Assembly: GCA_945870175.1 (NCBI GenBank)
Contig: CAMBRJ010000001.1
Span: 1-43,014, forward strand
Direction of reading: 5' to 3'
DNA: 43,014 nt
Source: Gemmatimonas phototrophica
GTDB taxonomy: Bacteria > Gemmatimonadota > Gemmatimonadetes > Gemmatimonadales > Gemmatimonadaceae
Shown: positions 16,702 to 26,147 of the stretch, piece after piece
Layout of the letters: each line of letters starts with the position of its first letter
How positions within the stretch are numbered: the stretch's first letter is position 1
Made by a program: the position numbers and the translations under genes
The notes under the pieces: model-generated
Databases searched by the model: none
What the model saw: only the letters and a program-made list of their open reading frames with translations
Told to the model about the DNA's origin: nothing

Positions 16702-16959
16702 GCGGGGCTTTGCGTCGTTTCGGGAATTGGGGGGTGTTGCACTTTGCATGAACTCATGGGCGCTGCGAGACCCATCCCCAGTCCACGAACTGGCATTTAT
16801 TTCGTAAGCGATTGTCTTGTAATAGCTTATGACATTGTATCGGGTGCGGCATCCGGGTTGCTTAGGGAGAGGGTATCGCGGGGATCTTGATTCTCGCCCA
16901 TCCGCTCGCCCGCCCGTACCCGGGACACCGTCGTTCCCGGCCGACCTCGAGGAAGCCCC

Positions 16960-17349
16960 ATGCGACCGTCCCGTTCCCGCCAGGGATTCACCCTGATCGA
17001 GCTGCTCATCGTCGTGGTCATCATCGGCATTTTGGCCGCGATTGCGATCCCGAAGTTCCAGAGTACCAAGGGCAAAGCCTACGCCGCATCACTGAAGAGC
17101 GATTTGAAGAACGTCGCGTCGATGCAGGAAGACTATTTTTATTACAACGAGACGTATGCCAGCAATGTGGGTTCGCTCAGCTTCAGCAGCACGAACGGCG
17201 TGACGATCAACATTGCCGAAGCGGACGGGCGGGGCTGGTCGGCCACATCGACCCATCCCGCCGCCTTTCCGCTCACCTGTGCGGTGTTTTATGGTCAGGC
17301 TGCCCCGTTGGGTGGTGCCACGGCAGAAGGCATCGTACACTGCCAGTAG
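16960..17349 (+). CDS. Type IV pilin-like protein with prepilin N-terminus
   Basis: The 129-residue protein begins MRPSRSRQGFTLIELLIVVV and continues with a hydrophobic helix to IAIPKF. This is a class III signal: cleavage after Gly9 and methylation of the new N-terminal Phe would be expected, and Glu5 of the mature protein, needed for pilin assembly, is present. The globular part is small and has two cysteines near the C-terminus (LTCAVFYG and VHCQ), able to form the disulphide loop typical of pilins. It could be a major pilin or a type II secretion pseudopilin; the short soluble domain fits either. No assembly ATPase, prepilin peptidase or secretin gene is near, so the machinery must be elsewhere. 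Confidence 0.92.
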   Translation: MRPSRSRQGFTLIELLIVVVIIGILAAIAIPKFQSTKGKAYAASLKSDLKNVASMQEDYFYYNETYASNVGSLSFSSTNGVTINIAEADGRGWSATSTHPAAFPLTCAVFYGQAAPLGGATAEGIVHCQ

Positions 17350-17389
17350 GCGCCCGTATGGCGCCATGATAAGCGCACTTTAAGAGCAG

Positions 17390-17767
17390 TTGGGTGTTTT
17401 GAACGCTTTCGAATTCTCCATCGCGACCGACCCCGACCCGCAGCGGCGAGCCGCCCGCATGCGGGAGGTCACTTTTGCGTCCGGTGCGCGGGAGTTCCGG
17501 AAACGTCGAGAGGGGATGATACACGCGATGGACGGCGGGCTGTGGTTGCACCGGCACGTCTGGCTGGGCCGCCCCATGGTGCACTTCGTGAGCACCGACC
17601 GCGCGCGGCTTTTGGCGTACGGCGACGCGGTGGGAATTCCCGCGAGCCGCCTGCAGGACAAGCCCCTGCGCGATCCGCGCACCGACGTCCGTCGTGAGGC
17701 GTGGCACTGGGATCTTGGTGGTCCCGTGTATCCGCCGTTGGACGAGCGGTTACTGACCGGTCGCTGA
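17390..17767 (+). CDS. Small hypothetical protein resembling DUF4031
   Basis: A 125-residue soluble protein without signal or membrane segment. Its second half, MVHFVSTDRARLLAYGDAVG followed by IPASRLQDKPLRDP and EAWHWDLGGPVY, resembles the DUF4031 pattern, in which a HL-S/D segment, a helix with a small residue-rich turn, and an HYDL-like motif follow each other; here the last is HWDL. That assignment is from memory and uncertain, and the family function is not known to me. The start is a TTG at 17390 (weak AAGAG 4 bases upstream); TTG 17399 or ATG 17459 are alternatives. It follows the pilin gene by 40 bases and is convergent with the transporter gene. Confidence 0.6.
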   Translation: MGVLNAFEFSIATDPDPQRRAARMREVTFASGAREFRKRREGMIHAMDGGLWLHRHVWLGRPMVHFVSTDRARLLAYGDAVGIPASRLQDKPLRDPRTDVRREAWHWDLGGPVYPPLDERLLTGR

Positions 17768-17823
17768 GCGGTCGCCATCCGCCCGGCCTGCAGCACAGGA
17801 TCGTGCGATGCATCGCGCGCACG

Positions 17824-19191
17824 TTACACCGCACGAAGATTCATGTCGGCGTCGCGCGCGGCGCGCTCGCCTTCCTTTACGTTGACCTTCGATAGAATGG
17901 CGCCGCCGAGTACGAAGAACGCAATCACCCAAAGAATCGCGCCGCGGCTGCTACCGGTTTGCCCGATCGCGATGGCGAACACCAGCGGTCCGAAAATGCC
18001 GCCGAACTTCTCAAACACAGAGTAAAAGCCGAAGAACTCGCCGCTCTTGTGCTTCGGCACCATGCTCGCGAAGAGTGAGCGACTAAGGGCCTGCGTGCCG
18101 CCCTGCACGAGCCCGACGAGCACGGCGAGGATGTAGAACTCGCGCTCGCTGTGAATTCCGTAGGCATAGATGCAAATGCCCGTATAGACCACGAGTCCGA
18201 GGAAGATGGAGCGTTTCGCCCCAAGCTTGCCGGCCAGTGTGCCGAACGCGAACGCGAACGGAATACCGACGAATTGCACGAGGAGGATCGCCTTGATCAA
18301 GGCGGGTCGCGCGATGCCGATCTCGGTGCCAAAGGCGGTCGCCATCTTGATGATGGTCTGAATGCCGTCGTTGTAGATCGTGAACGCGAGCATCGCCAGA
18401 AACGCCTGCTTGTAGTGGCGCATCTCGCGCAGGGTTTCACCAAGGCGCGAGAATGCGACCGTGAACGGGTTGGCGGTCGATCCTTCATCAGACTCGACCG
18501 TCCGCGGCGGTTCCGGGACGGTGCGCAGCACGGGGATCGAGAAGAGCAGCCACCACACACCGACCGACACGAACGCGAGTCGCACGGGCAACGTGGCTTG
18601 ATCGGCCGTGATGCCGTCGCCGCTTGGCAATCCCAGCAGCCCAGGGTTGCTGATCCACGCCAGATTGATGGCCAGCAGCAGTCCGCCGCCGATATACCCG
18701 ATGGCATAGGCGGCGGTGGAGACCCGATCGATCTCCTCGTCGGTGGCGATGTGCGGCAGCAGCGCTTCATAGAACGTCATGCTGCCGGTCGCGCCCGCGA
18801 TCGAGAGGATGAACAGGGCGGAGGCGAACAACAGTTCTCCGCGGTCGATGAAGAACATGCCGGCGGTGGCCACCACACCGATGAGCATGAAGGCGAACAG
18901 GAAGCGTTTCTTGGCCGCTTTGAAGTCGGCGACCGCCCCCAGAATCGGTGCCAGCAGCGCGATCACGATGGCCGCGACGGTGTTGGCGTAGCCCAGCGAC
19001 TGGGTGGCAGCTTCAGGGGTACGATCGGCACCCGCCACTTGAATGAAGTAGATCGGGAACACGGCGGTCGTGATCACGGTCTGCATGGAGGACACGGCCC
19101 AGTCGTACATTGCCCAGGCACGTAACTCCGATCGATGCAGGCCGAGTGCGTTCAACAATCCCTGTCGGGATCCCGTGCGGGCATCAGCCAT
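17824..19191 (-). CDS. MFS transporter of the Atg22/UMF1 type
   Basis: A 455-residue membrane protein with about twelve predicted helices, beginning at residue 20 with the segment LRAWAMYDWAVSSMQTVITT, the N-terminal signature of the UMF1/Atg22 group. Other features are the MFS loop after helix 2 (LGAVADFKAAKKRFL), and a repeat in the second half (GKLGAKRSIFLGL). Bacterial members of the group are uncharacterised; the yeast homologue exports amino acids from the vacuole, which does not set the substrate here. The ATG at 19191 gives a short cytoplasmic N-terminus. The gene is divergent from the lipoprotein gene at 19280 and convergent with the small gene at 17390. Confidence 0.9.
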   Translation of the reverse strand: MADARTGSRQGLLNALGLHRSELRAWAMYDWAVSSMQTVITTAVFPIYFIQVAGADRTPEAATQSLGYANTVAAIVIALLAPILGAVADFKAAKKRFLFAFMLIGVVATAGMFFIDRGELLFASALFILSIAGATGSMTFYEALLPHIATDEEIDRVSTAAYAIGYIGGGLLLAINLAWISNPGLLGLPSGDGITADQATLPVRLAFVSVGVWWLLFSIPVLRTVPEPPRTVESDEGSTANPFTVAFSRLGETLREMRHYKQAFLAMLAFTIYNDGIQTIIKMATAFGTEIGIARPALIKAILLVQFVGIPFAFAFGTLAGKLGAKRSIFLGLVVYTGICIYAYGIHSEREFYILAVLVGLVQGGTQALSRSLFASMVPKHKSGEFFGFYSVFEKFGGIFGPLVFAIAIGQTGSSRGAILWVIAFFVLGGAILSKVNVKEGERAARDADMNLRAV

Positions 19192-19279
19192 GAGCGGTCT
19201 TGGTCAGGAGTCTCGAAATGTGCATCTCTCTGCGGCAGATTATAGTCCGTGCCTATCTCCACGCTGTCCAGTACGCCGC

Positions 19280-20275
19280 ATGACGTATCTCCATCTTTCC
19301 ATGCGTAGCACCCTCCGCGATACTCTCCGCGATACCCTCCGTTGCGCTCGCGTCGTCGCCGCGGCGGCGGGGCTGCTCGCCGCCGCCTGCGACCGCCGCC
19401 CGTCGTCATCGCATCCTGATTCGGCGGCAGTCGCGAGTGGCCAAGGCCATGCGGACAGTGTGGCCACGACCGTCTTCAGCAGCGGGTGGGATTCCGGTGC
19501 GGGGCCGTTCGTCGTGCTCCCCACGGTGGACGGCGGCCTCATGGCGGGCTCGCTGCTGCGTCCCGACGCTAGCGAGCTGACCGTCGGTGACACGGCCGGC
19601 GTCGGTGCGGCGGCGGCCGATGGGCGACTCGAACTTTTCGCCCGAAGCGGCAAAGTCGGCGTGGCGCAACTGACCGTTGAGGGGGCGCCTCGCGTGGATG
19701 ACGGATGCACGGCCTGGCCGGTGGCGCGTCTCGCGGTGGACGCCGGTGTCACCGTGACGCCGTGGACGGTGGCCTTTGCCATGGGACGTGTCACGGTCAT
19801 CCCCCTCGATTCGATCGAAGGGCTCGTGTCGCGCGATTCCATTCGGCTGGCGACCGATCTCACGCGCCTCGCGTCGGGATTGGCCGACGATACCAGCAGC
19901 ACCTTCCGTGGACTGCCATTCGTCGTGTTGCGGGCGTGGCGCACACGCGGGCTCGATAGCGCGTTCATCGTGGCCACGCTGGCCCGCCGGGTGAATCAGG
20001 AAGACGATCCGAAGGAAGAACGCCTGGTCATCGTCGTCGATGCGATCGGCGAGAACGCGAAGGCGTGGACCGTTGCGTGGCACGAGCGCGCGGCCGGTCA
20101 TGAGGAGGAGCTGGTGGTCGCCGAGCCCCTGCTCGCCTTCCGGAATGTCGGCGCACCCGATGTCCGCCTGTTGTTCGGGCGTGATGATGGCGTAGCCCTT
20201 GGCGCCGCCGTGTTGTCGCGCGGAAAGACCGGGTGGCGGGTGCTCTGGGAAAGCGCGGTCGCGGGCTGCAACTGA
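19280..20275 (+). CDS. Putative lipoprotein of unknown function
   Basis: I do not recognise this protein. The start is ATG 19280 or 19301 (331 or 324 residues). The second start gives MRSTLRDTLRDTLRCARVV, a basic n-region built of a repeated TLRD unit (12-base tandem repeat at 19311-19340), then AAAAGLLAAACDRR, which fits a lipobox with lipidated cysteine. The mature part is rich in Asp, Ala, Val and Gly and shows beta-type runs such as VAFAMGRVTVIPLDSIEGLV; no catalytic motif is visible. It is divergent from the transporter gene with 88 bases between, and is followed after 134 bases by tex. Envelope location is inferred from the signal only. Confidence 0.75.
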   Translation: MTYLHLSMRSTLRDTLRDTLRCARVVAAAAGLLAAACDRRPSSSHPDSAAVASGQGHADSVATTVFSSGWDSGAGPFVVLPTVDGGLMAGSLLRPDASELTVGDTAGVGAAAADGRLELFARSGKVGVAQLTVEGAPRVDDGCTAWPVARLAVDAGVTVTPWTVAFAMGRVTVIPLDSIEGLVSRDSIRLATDLTRLASGLADDTSSTFRGLPFVVLRAWRTRGLDSAFIVATLARRVNQEDDPKEERLVIVVDAIGENAKAWTVAWHERAAGHEEELVVAEPLLAFRNVGAPDVRLLFGRDDGVALGAAVLSRGKTGWRVLWESAVAGCN

Positions 20276-20409
20276 CGGAGAGGGCAGCGGCCGCCATGGC
20301 AGCCGCCGCCACGTCGACCTCGCTCGTGCGCGTCGGGGACCGCTGCGCACGGCGTGTGGAAAATGCAAGGCGTGGAATTCGGTTCGCCTGACGCGTAGAA
20401 TCCGCGCAC

Positions 20410-22758
20410 ATGACCGATACGATTGCTCCCGCCATCGTCGCGCGCGTTGCGACGGAACTCTCGCTGAATCCACAACAGGTTCAGCGCACCCTCGCCCTCT
20501 TCGCCGAGGGTGCCACCCTGCCGTTCGTCGCGCGCTACCGCAAGGAGATGACCGGCGGTCTCGACGAGGTGCAGTTGCGCGATGTGCGTGAGCGCGCCGA
20601 ATATCTGAACGAACTCGAAGATCGTCGCGCCGCGGTGCTGAAGAGCATTGACGAACAGGGCAAACTGAACGACGCGCTCAAGGCGTCGATTCTCTCGGTG
20701 GATACCAAGCAGGCCCTTGAAGATCTCTACCTGCCGTTCAAGCCCAAGCGTCGCACGCGCGCCATGATTGCGCGCGAACGCGGACTTGAACCGTTGGCGG
20801 AAGGACTGTGGAGTGGCGCGTTTGATGATGGCGCCGCACTGGCGGCGGCGGCGACGTATCTGCTGCCAGAAGTCGACGGCAAGCCGTCGGAAGTGCCCAC
20901 CGTGGAGGCCGCCCTGCAGGGCGCGCGCGACATTCTGTCGGAACAGGTGGCGGAAGACGCGCTCATTCGTGGGTGGGTGCGCGAGATCACCCGCGCCAAG
21001 GGCGTCGTCAAGAGCAGTGTGATGACCGGCAAGGCGAGCGACGAATCGAAGTTCAAGGATTACTTCGAGTATTCGGAGTCGCTGGGTACCATCCCCAGCC
21101 ACCGCATGCTGGCTATTCGTCGCGGCGAAACCGAAGGCGAGTTGATGTGGCGCGTGGAAGCGCCGCTCGAGGAGATCAACGCGCGGATGGCGCGCGAAGT
21201 GATCGGTGGTCGCACGGCGTCGCAGCAGCTCACACTGGTCGCCGCCGACGCGTACAAGCGGTTGCTGTCGCCGGCCATCGAAGTCGAGTTGCGCGTGGAG
21301 CTCAAGACGCGCGCCGACGATGAAGCGATCACGATCTTCGGACGGAATCTCGAGCAGCTGCTGTTGTCGTCACCGGCCGGCGAGAAGCGGGTGATCGGTC
21401 TCGACCCCGGCTTTCGCAGCGGCGTGAAGGTGGCCGTGGTCAGCGCCACCGGCGCCTTGGTGCATACTGATACGCTGTATCTGCATCAGGAAGACCGGTT
21501 CGCCGGGGCGATTCGACTGTTGCTGCAGCGCTTTACGCCGGAGCTCATCGCGATCGGCAACGGCACGGCCAGTCGTGAGACGGAGAATCTCACCAAGGCC
21601 GCCATGCGCGAGCTCGATCCGCCGGTCGGCGGCGAGCGTCCGCAGGTCGTGGTGGTGAATGAGGCCGGCGCATCCGTGTACTCCGCGTCGGATCTGGCCC
21701 GCGCCGAGTTCCCCGAACTCGACGTGTCGCTGCGCGGCGCGGTGTCGATTGCCCGTCGGTTGCAGGATCCGCTGGCCGAACTCGTCAAGATCGACCCCAA
21801 GAGCATTGGGGTCGGCCAGTACCAGCACGACGTCAATCAGTCGCGGCTCAAGCAGCGCTTGGACGATATCGTGGAAAGCTGCGTAAACCGTGTGGGCGTC
21901 GAAGTGAACACCGCGTCGGCGGCTTTGCTGGGCTACGTGGCCGGCATCGGCCCCGGACTCGCGCACGCGATTGTGACGCTGCGTGACCAGCGGGGGCGTC
22001 TCACCTCGCGGGCCGACCTCAAGGACGTCCCTCGTCTCGGCGCCAAGGCGTTTGAACAGGCGGCCGGCTTCCTGCGCGTGCGCGGTGGCGTGCATCCGCT
22101 CGATTCGAGCGCGGTACATCCCGAGCGATACGCCCTGGTGGAGCGGATGGCCAAGGACCTGAAAGCCGATGTGAGCTCGCTGGTGGGCAACGAGTCGCTC
22201 GTGGATTCGATCGAGCTCGTCAAGTACGTGAGTGACGACGTCGGGATGCCCACGCTGCGCGACATCGTGGCCGAGCTCAAGAAGCCGGGGCGCGACCCGC
22301 GTGCGGCCTTCGAGCCGCCCGCCTTTCGCGACGACATTCAGAAGCCGTCGGATCTGCTGCCCGGCATGGTGCTCGAGGGCGTGGTCACCAACATCGTGGC
22401 CTTCGGTGCCTTCGTGGACATTGGTGTGCACCAGGATGGTTTGGTGCACGTGAGCCAGCTTGCCGATCGCTACATCAAGGACCCAAATGATGCGGTGAAG
22501 GTCGGTCAGAAGGTGAAAGTCACGGTGCAGGCGATTGATCTGGCCCGTGGCCGCATTGCCCTGAGCATGCGCAGCGATGGCGGCAGTGGCGTCGGCAAGC
22601 CCCAGGGCGGTGGAGAGCGGGGCGAAGGGGGAACGCGACGTGACGTCACGGCCAACAACCGTGGCCCGGCTCGGCCGGCGCCCGGCAACTCGCCGGCCGC
22701 CAAGCTCTTCGTGCCAACCAAGGGCGCGGTGGCCCCCAACGGGATTCGCTTCAAGTAG
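20410..22758 (+). CDS. tex: Tex-family RNA-binding transcription accessory protein
   Basis: Tex is a nucleic-acid-binding protein related to eukaryotic Spt6, with a role in transcription. The 782-residue product has the usual architecture: N-terminal helical region with VQRTLALFAEGATLPFVARY, the YqgF-like RNase H fold (RVIGLDPGFRSGVKVAVVSA at about 327-346), helix-hairpin-helix segments (ALLGYVAGIGPGLAHAIVTL and RGRLTSRADLKDVPRLGAKA), and a C-terminal S1 RNA-binding domain (LEGVVTNIVAFGAFVDIGVH through IALSM, about 650-720). The tail is Gly/Arg-rich. The ATG at 20410 fits the family start. The SNF2 helicase gene begins 37 bases later and may be cotranscribed. Confidence 0.96.
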   Translation: MTDTIAPAIVARVATELSLNPQQVQRTLALFAEGATLPFVARYRKEMTGGLDEVQLRDVRERAEYLNELEDRRAAVLKSIDEQGKLNDALKASILSVDTKQALEDLYLPFKPKRRTRAMIARERGLEPLAEGLWSGAFDDGAALAAAATYLLPEVDGKPSEVPTVEAALQGARDILSEQVAEDALIRGWVREITRAKGVVKSSVMTGKASDESKFKDYFEYSESLGTIPSHRMLAIRRGETEGELMWRVEAPLEEINARMAREVIGGRTASQQLTLVAADAYKRLLSPAIEVELRVELKTRADDEAITIFGRNLEQLLLSSPAGEKRVIGLDPGFRSGVKVAVVSATGALVHTDTLYLHQEDRFAGAIRLLLQRFTPELIAIGNGTASRETENLTKAAMRELDPPVGGERPQVVVVNEAGASVYSASDLARAEFPELDVSLRGAVSIARRLQDPLAELVKIDPKSIGVGQYQHDVNQSRLKQRLDDIVESCVNRVGVEVNTASAALLGYVAGIGPGLAHAIVTLRDQRGRLTSRADLKDVPRLGAKAFEQAAGFLRVRGGVHPLDSSAVHPERYALVERMAKDLKADVSSLVGNESLVDSIELVKYVSDDVGMPTLRDIVAELKKPGRDPRAAFEPPAFRDDIQKPSDLLPGMVLEGVVTNIVAFGAFVDIGVHQDGLVHVSQLADRYIKDPNDAVKVGQKVKVTVQAIDLARGRIALSMRSDGGSGVGKPQGGGERGEGGTRRDVTANNRGPARPAPGNSPAAKLFVPTKGAVAPNGIRFK

Positions 22759-22775
22759 CAGCCGTTGGAGAGGTC

Positions 22776-22799
22776 ATGATTAGACTTCGCTGGTCATGA
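22776..22799 (+). CDS. Possible seven-codon leader peptide overlapping the helicase start
   Basis: An ATG at 22776, after a GGAGAGG (22767-22773), opens MIRLRWS and ends with TGA at 22797-22799, which overlaps the helicase ATG at 22796 as ATGA. The bases TGGTCATGATT around the helicase start repeat the pattern AGGTCATGATT of the leader. The helicase itself has no clear ribosome site of its own in the 20 bases before its ATG, so coupling through the leader is possible. Alternatively it is a short duplication. Confidence 0.3.
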   Translation: MIRLRWS

Positions 22800-25700
22800 T
22801 TCCTGTCTTGCTTGAGCAGTGCTTTCCGCCGGATGTTCGCGAACGCGGGGAAGCGTACATCGATCCCTTCGTGCTCACCCTCGAGCACGTGGATGCCGTG
22901 GCGGCCACCGCCGCGGTGCAGGGCACTCGCACGTATGGCGTGTTCCTGCGCCCGCGTCCAGGGCGCCTGCACCTCGGCTGCACCTGCCCGCATGGGCAGG
23001 AGCATGGCGCGTGCAAGCATCTGTGGGCACTGCTGCGGGTGCTCGACGCACAGGGCACACTGGCCCCCCTCCTCGAAACGGCCGCGTCGTCCAATGCGGA
23101 GCCGCAGGTCACGTTCGAGCGCCATGCCCTGGCGGTGATGAAGCCGCAGGCGCGCGCCATCGAGACGAAGTCCACCCCCGCGCCGGAGTGGCAGACGGCA
23201 TTGCGTGACACGAGCGGTCGCCAGCGGTCGGTGTTTACCGAAACGCGCGTCACCAACCGCGCTACGTCGCTCCCGGCTGATCGGCGCATCGTGTATCTCC
23301 TGCATCTCACCGAGAGCGCCCAGCATCGTGGCGTGCGCGTGGAGATCACGACGCAGCGCCGCGATCGCGACAGTGTGTGGGAAGAACCGAAGCACTTTCA
23401 GTACTCCATCGACGCGTGGTGTAACGCCCCGGATCCGGTCGATCGTCACATCGCCGAGATGCTGCTGGGCAGCTCGGACGCGCAGGGCATTGCCACTATG
23501 CCCACCGGCGGATTCATCGTGCGCCCGCGGGCGTACCACACCACGTTGCGCATGATCTGCGAGACGGGCCGCGCGCGTTTGCGCAGCAACCGTCCGTCGC
23601 TGGACTCGCGTATGATCGGGTGGGATGACGGCATCCCGTGGCAGGTCGCCATGCGTCTCGACCGACCCACGCCCGATCAGTACCAGCTGGTGGGTGAGTT
23701 GCTGCGCGAGGACATCGTGCGTCCGCTCAGTGATGCGAATTGGATACACGAGTCGGGACTCGTGCTGTTCGGCGCTACGCTCGCGCGCCTCGACAGTGAT
23801 CAGGTCTGGCCCTTGGTACAGAAGCTGTGGACTGCCGGGGAGTTCGAACTTGGTGATGATCCCTCGGCGTTTCTAGCCGAGTACCATGCGCTGCCCAACA
23901 TGCCGCGCTTATCGTTGCCGGCCGGCGAGATGCACATCGAGAGCGATGCGGCGCCACTCCCGGTGGTGCGCATCACGAGCGGCGCCGGCTCGTGGCGCGC
24001 GTCACCCTCGTGGCTCACGTTGCGCTTCCGCTACGGCTCGGAGTTCGTGGATGCCGCGTCGACCGCGTCGACCTGCTTCGATAAGAAGACGCGCACGTTG
24101 TATCGTCGTCGCGCGGCGGCCGAACGCAACGCGATGACGCGCCTGCGTGCCCTCGGCGCGCAGGAGATGTACTCGTACGCCGAGAGCCGCATGTCGCTCG
24201 TGGTTCAGCCGCATACGCTGCCGCGGCTGATTTCCAGCTTGGTGCGCGACGGCTGGCTGATCGAATCCGACGGGGCCACGTTCGTCGCGCCGAGTCCGTT
24301 GCAGGTGCGTGTGAGTTCAGGGATCGACTGGTTCGATCTCACCGGTACGCTGCGGTATGGCGATCACGAGCTCACGCTGTCGCAGTTGCTGACGGCCATG
24401 GATGAAGGGTCCGAGCTGATCGAGTTCGGCAACGGCGTGATCGGTTTTCTGCCGGAGGAATCACTCGACGAACTGCGCGCGTTGCTGGCCATCGGTGTGC
24501 GTCGTGGCGATGGCATCCGGTTCCGGTCGTCGCAGCTCGCGTTGCTCGATGTGCTGCTGGCCGCGTTGCCCGATGTCGATGTGGACGAAACGCTCGCCTC
24601 GGGTCGTGCGGAGCTGAAGAAGTTCCAGGGAATCAATGTGGTCCCCGTGCCGCGCGGCTTCGTGGGCACGCTGCGCGGCTATCAGGAAGAAGGGCTGTCG
24701 TGGTTTGGATTCTTGCGTCGCTTTGCGCTCGGTGGGTGTCTGGCCGACGATATGGGTCTGGGCAAGACCATTCAAGTGCTTGCGCTGCTTGAAGCGCGAC
24801 GCGAGGAAGGCGCCGCCATGTCGTTGTTGGTGGTGCCGCGTTCGCTCGTGTTCAACTGGGTGCGCGAAGCCGCCCGCTTCACGCCGGCGCTGAAGGTGCA
24901 CGACCTCAGTCACGCGGAACGGTCGGTCGAGGATCTCGACACGGTCGACGCCCATTTGGCGATCACGACCTATGGCACATTGCGTCGCGATATCGCGCGC
25001 CTTGGCTCGCGTCGGTTCGACTATGTGATTCTCGACGAAGCGCAGGCGATCAAGAATGCCGGCACCGCGACGGCGAAAGCGTGCCGCTTGCTGCAGGCCG
25101 ATCATCGCCTCGCGTTGAGCGGCACGCCGATCGAGAATCGCATCGAGGAACTCTGGAGTCTGTTTGAGTTCCTCAATCCGGGCATGTTGGGTGCGGCCAC
25201 GACGTTCAGCTCAGCCACGCGTGCGTTGGCGGCGTTGCGTCCCGGCATGCCGGCGGGCACGGGTGTGTCGGCGCAGGAGCTGCTGTCGCGCGCGCTGCGT
25301 CCGGTGGTGTTGCGGCGCACGAAGGCCATGGTGGCGAAGGAACTGCCGGCCCGAATCGAGCAGACGATCGAGGTCGAACTCGAGCCCAAGCAGCGCGCGT
25401 TCTACGAGCAGCTGCGGAGTCAGTACGCCACGAGCCTGCTCGATCGTGTGGAGCGCGACGGCCTCGGCAAGTCGCGCATGCACATTCTCGAGGCACTGCT
25501 GCGACTGCGTCAGGCGGCCTGTCATCCGGCCCTGGTCGATCCCACCAAGGCGTCGTTGCCATCGGCGAAACTCGACGCGGTCGTACCGGCGTTGCAGGAG
25601 ATCGCGGCCGAGGGCAACAAGGTGCTGGTGTTCTCGCAGTTCACGAGCTTCCTGTCCTTGCTGCGGGCGCGTCTCGACGCGCTCGGCGTACCGTACGAGT

Positions 25701-26068
25701 ATCTGGATGGGCGCACGCGCGATCGACAGGCGCGCGTGGACCGGTTCCAGTCGGCCGATGGTCCGCCGCTGTTTCTCATCAGCCTCAAGGCGGGCGGACA
25801 CGGGCTCAACCTGACGGCGGCCGAGTACGTGTACCTGCTCGATCCGTGGTGGAATCCGGCCGTGGAAGCACAGGCGATTGACCGGGCGCACCGGATCGGC
25901 CAAACGAGTCAGGTGATCGCGACGCGCGTCGTGGCGCGGGACACGATCGAGTCCAAGATCCTCGAGCTGCAGGCCAGCAAGCGGGCGCTGGCAGACGCCA
26001 TTCTCAGCGAGGACAAGGGCGGACTGGCGGGTGTTGGACGCGAGGAGCTGCAGCTGCTCCTCGGGTAA
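22796..26068 (+). CDS. SWIM zinc-finger SNF2-family helicase
   Basis: A 1090-residue DNA-dependent ATPase of the SNF2 superfamily. It starts with a SWIM zinc motif, CTCPHGQEHGACKH (C62, C64, C73, H75), which in this class is thought to bind nucleic acid or protein. A long middle region of unknown fold follows (about 100-600). The SNF2 ATPase has Walker A in LADDMGLGKTIQVLALLEAR near residue 650, the DEAQ box VILDEAQAIKN near 747 and the LSGTPIENRIEELWSLFEFL motif; the helicase C-terminal lobe has KVLVFSQFTSFLSLLRARLD, then ISLKAGGHGLNLTAAEYVYL and RAHRIGQ. All motor motifs are intact. Bacterial members may act on stalled RNA polymerase or in chromatin-like repair, which is not settled. It follows tex and ends before a strong terminator. 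Confidence 0.93.
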   Translation: MIPVLLEQCFPPDVRERGEAYIDPFVLTLEHVDAVAATAAVQGTRTYGVFLRPRPGRLHLGCTCPHGQEHGACKHLWALLRVLDAQGTLAPLLETAASSNAEPQVTFERHALAVMKPQARAIETKSTPAPEWQTALRDTSGRQRSVFTETRVTNRATSLPADRRIVYLLHLTESAQHRGVRVEITTQRRDRDSVWEEPKHFQYSIDAWCNAPDPVDRHIAEMLLGSSDAQGIATMPTGGFIVRPRAYHTTLRMICETGRARLRSNRPSLDSRMIGWDDGIPWQVAMRLDRPTPDQYQLVGELLREDIVRPLSDANWIHESGLVLFGATLARLDSDQVWPLVQKLWTAGEFELGDDPSAFLAEYHALPNMPRLSLPAGEMHIESDAAPLPVVRITSGAGSWRASPSWLTLRFRYGSEFVDAASTASTCFDKKTRTLYRRRAAAERNAMTRLRALGAQEMYSYAESRMSLVVQPHTLPRLISSLVRDGWLIESDGATFVAPSPLQVRVSSGIDWFDLTGTLRYGDHELTLSQLLTAMDEGSELIEFGNGVIGFLPEESLDELRALLAIGVRRGDGIRFRSSQLALLDVLLAALPDVDVDETLASGRAELKKFQGINVVPVPRGFVGTLRGYQEEGLSWFGFLRRFALGGCLADDMGLGKTIQVLALLEARREEGAAMSLLVVPRSLVFNWVREAARFTPALKVHDLSHAERSVEDLDTVDAHLAITTYGTLRRDIARLGSRRFDYVILDEAQAIKNAGTATAKACRLLQADHRLALSGTPIENRIEELWSLFEFLNPGMLGAATTFSSATRALAALRPGMPAGTGVSAQELLSRALRPVVLRRTKAMVAKELPARIEQTIEVELEPKQRAFYEQLRSQYATSLLDRVERDGLGKSRMHILEALLRLRQAACHPALVDPTKASLPSAKLDAVVPALQEIAAEGNKVLVFSQFTSFLSLLRARLDALGVPYEYLDGRTRDRQARVDRFQSADGPPLFLISLKAGGHGLNLTAAEYVYLLDPWWNPAVEAQAIDRAHRIGQTSQVIATRVVARDTIESKILELQASKRALADAILSEDKGGLAGVGREELQLLLG

Positions 26069-26089
26069 CGGCGAAGTCTGGGTACGGAG

Positions 26090-26125
26090 AAGGGGGTATG
26101 GAGCACGTCTCCATACCCCCTTTTT
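26090..26125 (+). terminator. Bidirectional intrinsic terminator between helicase and dipeptidase genes
   Basis: AAGGGGGTATGGAG (26090-26103), a 5-base loop CACGT, then CTCCATACCCCCTT (26109-26122), a perfect 14-base-pair stem, with a T run on the plus strand (26121-26125). The minus-strand T run (the two A at 26090-26091) is shorter. It lies between convergent genes, so it can serve both. Confidence 0.9.
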
Positions 26126-26147
26126 CATACCGTCTACTGCATACGCC

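Noticed and set aside
16810..16845. Possible sigma-54 promoter before the pilin gene
   Set aside because: The TGGCA near 16790 lacks the required second half (TTGC) at the right spacing.
17348..17366. Small palindrome GGCGCC-CGTAT-GGCGCC after the pilin gene, considered as a terminator
   Set aside because: The stem is only 6 base pairs and is not followed by a T run.
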